64,000 bases of DNA from JABSQH01 sp039177505 (lineage in GTDB: Bacteria > Actinomycetota > Acidimicrobiia > Acidimicrobiales > Ilumatobacteraceae), in contig JBCDFR010000017.1 of the NCBI GenBank assembly GCA_039177505.1, forward strand, positions 1 through 64,000, given 5' to 3'. Within the stretch, counting starts at the first letter, position 1; every line of letters begins with the position of its first letter. The notes beneath the pieces are model-generated. The model saw only the letters and a list, made by a program, of their open reading frames with translations, was not told where the DNA came from and made no database searches. The translations under genes and the position numbers were made by a program. Positions 60,703 through 64,000 of the stretch are shown one piece after another.

Positions 60703-61767
60703 ATGACTGCCAAGGCCGTCGGAGTTGTTGGTGCCTCCGGCTATACGGGAGCGGAACTGCTGCGACTGCTCCACGCCCATCCGATTTTGTCGCTCGAGGC
60801 GATCACGGCTGCGTCGATGGCTGGTCGTCGGATTGCCGATGTCTATCCGTCACTCGGCGTGGCCTATGGCGACCGAACCTTCGAAGCTGGTCTGATCGAC
60901 GACGCCCCGACCGCCCTGGCCGACCGGCTGGACGGCCTCGACGCAGTGTTCCTCGGCCTTCCGCACGAGGCCGCGATGCACCTCGTTCCGCATCTGATCG
61001 ATCGCGTTGGCCACATCGTCGACCTGTCGGCCGCATTTCGGCTGAAGGACGATGCGGCATACCCCGAGTTCTATGGATTCGAGCACACCGAGACCGACCT
61101 GCTGGCCAGTGCGGTGTATGGGCTTCCTGAACTGCACCGCAAGGAGCTGTGCGGCGCCCAGCTGATCGCCACGCCCGGGTGTCATGTGACGGCTGCGACG
61201 TTGGCGCTTGCGCCGCTCGTCAACGCCGGGGTGGTCGAGGCGCGGGGTCTGATCGTCGACTCGATGACCGGCATCACGGGCGCGGGTCGGGCACCCACCG
61301 ACATGAACACCTTTGCCAACATCGACGCCAACACCGTCGCCTACGGGCTGCATCATCATCGGCACACGCCGGAGATGGAGCAGGAGATCGGCGGTCAGGT
61401 GCTGTTCACACCGCACCTCGTCCCGATGAGTCGCGGCCTCTTGGCGACATGCCACGCGCCAGCGGCCGACGCCGATGACCGTGACGCACGCGACATCGGG
61501 GCCGCCATCACCGCCGCCTACCGCGACGCGTACGACGACGAGCCGTTCGTCGCGGTGGTCGACGGGCCACCGTCGACCAAGGCATGCCTCGGTGCGAACA
61601 CGGCGCTGGTGTCGGCGAGCTACGACGCCCGCACCGGTTCGGTCGTTGCGATGGCGTCGCTCGACAACCTGACCAAGGGGGCATCAGGTGGTGCGCTGCA
61701 ATCGTTGAACGTCGCCCTCGGAATCGAGGAGACCGCGGGGCTGGCGACGATTGGTCTGCAACCGTGA
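60703..61767 (+). CDS. argC: N-acetyl-gamma-glutamyl-phosphate reductase
   Basis: 354 residues from the ATG at 60703; ATGs at 60691 and 60697 lie in the -10 and operator, so the leaderless start is preferred. The Rossmann motif GVVGASGYTGAELLRLL, the active-site ATPGCHVTAATLALAPL with the nucleophile Cys, and SMTGITGAGRAPTDM are diagnostic. The enzyme reduces the acyl phosphate to the semialdehyde in arginine synthesis. The stop overlaps argB (GTGA). Confidence 0.95.
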   Translation: MTAKAVGVVGASGYTGAELLRLLHAHPILSLEAITAASMAGRRIADVYPSLGVAYGDRTFEAGLIDDAPTALADRLDGLDAVFLGLPHEAAMHLVPHLIDRVGHIVDLSAAFRLKDDAAYPEFYGFEHTETDLLASAVYGLPELHRKELCGAQLIATPGCHVTAATLALAPLVNAGVVEARGLIVDSMTGITGAGRAPTDMNTFANIDANTVAYGLHHHRHTPEMEQEIGGQVLFTPHLVPMSRGLLATCHAPAADADDRDARDIGAAITAAYRDAYDDEPFVAVVDGPPSTKACLGANTALVSASYDARTGSVVAMASLDNLTKGASGGALQSLNVALGIEETAGLATIGLQP

Positions 61768-62642
61768 GTGGTGCCGGACCGGAGTCGATCGCGTCGACGT
61801 TGGTCGAAGCCCTGCCGTACATCCGTCGCTTCGCCGGCCGGACTGTGGTCGTCAAGTACGGGGGCAATGCGCTCGCAGGGACCAGCGATCACGATGCGCT
61901 CGAGTTGTTCGCTCAAGACATCGTGCTGATGCGGTTGGTGGGGATGCGTCCAGTCGTGGTGCATGGTGGCGGACCTCAAATCTCGGCGTTGATGAACCGA
62001 TTGGGGAAGGACCCCGAATTCGTCGATGGGCTGCGGGTCACCGACGCAGAAACCGTCGATATTGCACGCATGGTGCTCGCCGGGCAGGTCAATCCCCAGC
62101 TGGTGACCGCGATCAACGTGCATGGCCGGTACGCGGTCGGCCTGAGCGGGGCTGACGGCGGGCTGTTGCGCGCCGTCGAACGGGACGAGCGGCTCGGGTT
62201 CGTCGGTGACGTCGATGTGGTCGAACCGGCGTTGCTTCGGGGCCTGCTCGACGACGAGTTCGTCCCGGTCGTGGCCACGATCGGCGTCGACGGACGGGGC
62301 CAGCCGTACAACATCAACGCCGACGTCGCGGCAGGCGAGATCGCCGCTGCGTTGGGCGCAGAGAAGTTGATCTATCTCACCGACATCGACGGGCTGCGAC
62401 GCGATGCCGCCGATCCATCGACGCTCATCTCGCGGGTGACAAGCGACGAGCTCGCCGAGCTGATCGCTGACGGAACGGTCGCCGGCGGGATGATTCCCAA
62501 AGTGCAGAGTTGCATCGATGCTGTCCGCGGCGGTGTCAACGGAGCACACATCCTCGACGGGCGCGTAGCTCACGTGTTGTTGCTCGAGATCTTCACCGAC
62601 GCAGGGATCGGCACCATGATTCAGACCGAGGAGTACCAATGA
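61764..62642 (+). CDS. argB: Acetylglutamate kinase
   Basis: 292 residues from a GTG. TVVVKYGGNALAG holds the catalytic Lys, VVVHGGGPQISALMNRLG is the substrate loop, and LIYLTDIDGLRRDAADPSTL with GGMIPKVQSCIDAVRGGV the ATP-binding end. An N-terminal helix of ~20 residues (SIASTLVEALPYIRRF) suggests the hexameric, arginine-inhibited form. argJ, which normally lies between argC and argB in actinobacteria, is absent. The stop overlaps argD (ATGA). Confidence 0.95.
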   Translation: MSGAGPESIASTLVEALPYIRRFAGRTVVVKYGGNALAGTSDHDALELFAQDIVLMRLVGMRPVVVHGGGPQISALMNRLGKDPEFVDGLRVTDAETVDIARMVLAGQVNPQLVTAINVHGRYAVGLSGADGGLLRAVERDERLGFVGDVDVVEPALLRGLLDDEFVPVVATIGVDGRGQPYNINADVAAGEIAAALGAEKLIYLTDIDGLRRDAADPSTLISRVTSDELAELIADGTVAGGMIPKVQSCIDAVRGGVNGAHILDGRVAHVLLLEIFTDAGIGTMIQTEEYQ

Positions 62643-63856
62643 GCGCCCATCCGTACGCGTCGACGCTCGACGCGTGCCCATTCATGCCCGTCTTCGGTCC
62701 ACCGCTGGCGATGATGGAGCGCGGCGAGGGCTGCTGGCTGTGGGACGACGAGGGTCACCGCTACCTCGACCTGCTCGCCGGGATCGCTGTGGTGTCGCTC
62801 GGGCATGCGCACCCGGCCGTCGCCGAGGCGATCAGTGATCAAGCGGGCCGGCTCCTCCACGTATCGAATTTCTTCGCCAATCGGCCGGCGACCGACGCGG
62901 CGATCACTCTCGACGAACTGCTCGAAGCGGCAACAGGGACCTCCGGGCAAGTCTTCTTCACGAACTCGGGTGCCGAGTCAGTCGAGTGCGCCATCAAGCT
63001 GGCGCGCAAGCACGGGGGACGTGGTCGGCACACGGTGGTCAGTATGTTCGGCAGCTTCCACGGGAGGACGTTGGCGGCGCTCGCCGCAACCGGCCAGCCG
63101 GCCAAACACGAGCCCTTTGCGCCGATGCCGGAAGGTTTTCGGCACGTCACGTACGGCGATCTCGAGCAGACGATCCAAGCGCTCGACTCAACCGTTGCCG
63201 CGGTGCTGCTCGAACCGATTCTCGGCGAGGGCGGGGTGCACGAGGCCGACGTCGATTTTCTCCGGGGCGTTCGTGCCGCGTGCGACGAGCGCGGGATCTT
63301 GATGATCGTCGATGAGATCCAGACCGGTCTCGGCCGAACTGGACGGTGGTTCGGGTTCGAGGAAGCCGGGATCTCGCCCGACGTCGTCCCGCTGGCGAAG
63401 GCGCTCGGTAACGGAGTGCCGGTGGGGGCGTGCTGGGCGCGGCACGAGGTCGCTGCTGTCTTCGAACCGGGAGATCACGGGTCGACGTACTCGGGAACGG
63501 CGCTTGCCACGGCGGCGGTCAACGCAACCCTGTCTGAGCTGCGGGCGATCGATGCGCCGTCGCGGGCGCAGGAGTACGGGAAACGACTTGCATCGGCGGT
63601 CGATGCCATCGACGGAGTGGTCCAGATGCGCGGTCGCGGTTTGATGTTGGCCGCTGTGCTCGACCGCGATCTCGACGCTCGCGCCGTGGCGCAGGCCGCC
63701 TTCGCACGTGGGATCATCGTCAACGCTGTTGCCCCAGACGCATTGCGGTTCGTGCCACCACTCATCATCGGTGACGAGGAGATCGAGTGTGCGGCCGGTG
63801 GACTCGCCTCCGCGATTGACGACGTGCGAGTACAGCACAACGAGGTGCGGTCGTGA
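62639..63856 (+). CDS. argD: Acetylornithine aminotransferase
   Basis: 405 residues. It is a class III PLP aminotransferase: FFTNSGAESVECAIKLARKHG, FGSFHGRTLAALAATGQ, LMIVDEIQTGLGRTGRWF with the cofactor Asp, and the PLP Lys in VPLAKALGNGVPVGA. It converts N-acetylglutamate semialdehyde to N-acetylornithine. The stop overlaps the next gene (GTGA). Confidence 0.94.
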   Translation: MSAHPYASTLDACPFMPVFGPPLAMMERGEGCWLWDDEGHRYLDLLAGIAVVSLGHAHPAVAEAISDQAGRLLHVSNFFANRPATDAAITLDELLEAATGTSGQVFFTNSGAESVECAIKLARKHGGRGRHTVVSMFGSFHGRTLAALAATGQPAKHEPFAPMPEGFRHVTYGDLEQTIQALDSTVAAVLLEPILGEGGVHEADVDFLRGVRAACDERGILMIVDEIQTGLGRTGRWFGFEEAGISPDVVPLAKALGNGVPVGACWARHEVAAVFEPGDHGSTYSGTALATAAVNATLSELRAIDAPSRAQEYGKRLASAVDAIDGVVQMRGRGLMLAAVLDRDLDARAVAQAAFARGIIVNAVAPDALRFVPPLIIGDEEIECAAGGLASAIDDVRVQHNEVRS

Positions 63857-64000
63857 GCGAGCCAACCGCTGCGGTACCGTCGGACTTGCTCGACATCGCC
63901 GACCTCGGCGTGGCCGAGGTCCGGAAGAGCCTGGATCTCGCGGTCCTCGATCCGCGTGAGCTCGGTGCGCCGCTCGCCGGACTGGGCGCCGCCTTGATCT
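63853..64000 (+). CDS. argF: Ornithine carbamoyltransferase (partial, N-terminus)
   Basis: A GTG overlapping the argD stop opens a frame of 49 codons to the window edge: SDLLDIADLGVAEVRKSLDL, later PLAGLGAALI. This matches the N-terminus of ornithine carbamoyltransferase (F-L-x-I-x-D-L-x-x-x-E-L, then L-x-G-K-x-x-A-L-I-F). The carbamoyl-phosphate loop would follow beyond the edge. It joins ornithine and carbamoyl phosphate, linking this operon with carAB at 31-35 kb. Confidence 0.85.
   Translation, partial: MSEPTAAVPSDLLDIADLGVAEVRKSLDLAVLDPRELGAPLAGLGAALI

Overview
The window is high-GC, densely packed bacterial chromosome with no phage, IS, CRISPR, tRNA or rRNA signal. Several markers point to an actinobacterium: actinobacterial-type integration host factor (mIHF), DUF3151 and DUF1844 proteins, an ATPase-dead PriA, and the gene orders alaS-ruvX-mltG-aro-efp-nusB-pyr-carAB-mihF-gmk-rpoZ-coaBC-metK-priA and infC-rpmI-rplT-trmH-pheST-arg. 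I infer a deep-branching, possibly aquatic lineage (Acidimicrobiia/Ilumatobacter-like); this rests on gene content only.

Layout. 1-2.5 kb: edge-truncated branched-chain-type ABC substrate-binding lipoprotein and an RsbV-RsbW-RsbU partner-switching cassette, all on the minus strand. 2.6-9.7 kb: J-domain protein, threonylcarbamoyl-AMP synthase with an alpha/beta hydrolase, cmk-plsC, a Gfo/Idh/MocA oxidoreductase, a LysM lipoprotein and an M18 aminopeptidase. 9.7-17.3 kb: pyruvate kinase, DUF3151, MobA-like protein, RNase D, an NTF2-like gene whose 3' end is overrun by a 24-bp tandem repeat next to an AAC(3)-like gene, an orphan ParA and a Cys-rich protein. 17.3-28 kb: alaS, ruvX, mltG, aroE, a 38-codon stub of aroC, aroK, aroB, an M24 peptidase, efp, nusB and a DUF2079 membrane protein. 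28-36 kb: pyrimidine operon pyrR-pyrB-pyrC-carA-carB-pyrD with a PyrR-binding RNA element in its leader and no pyrF. 36-45 kb: mihF, gmk (start codon inside a 14-bp repeat), rpoZ, coaBC, metK, priA, a methyltransferase, def, fmt, rsmB, moaB. 45-52 kb: hisG, a cold-shock-like protein, an alkyltransferase-like protein, then aspartate 4-decarboxylase followed by two tandem AspT-type antiporters. 52-64 kb: infC (probable AUA start), rpmI, rplT, trmH, a sulfatase, pheST behind a small leader ORF, an ACT-domain gene, a REP-like pair, yqgE, and the arginine operon argC-argB-argD-argF, cut by the window edge.

How the genes work together. Most operons are tightly coupled by ATGA/GTGA/TGATG overlaps. 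The pyr genes build carbamoyl-phosphate and orotate; the arg genes carry N-acetylglutamate towards citrulline; the aro genes make shikimate 3-phosphate, but the local chorismate synthase is lost. The asdA-aspT-aspT set looks like an aspartate-to-alanine decarboxylation and exchange module that could generate proton-motive force.

A recurring theme is a TANNNT -10 hexamer ending 6-8 nt before a start codon, seen at about a dozen genes. It implies widespread leaderless transcription and helps choose start codons for carA, argC, def, hisG and others.
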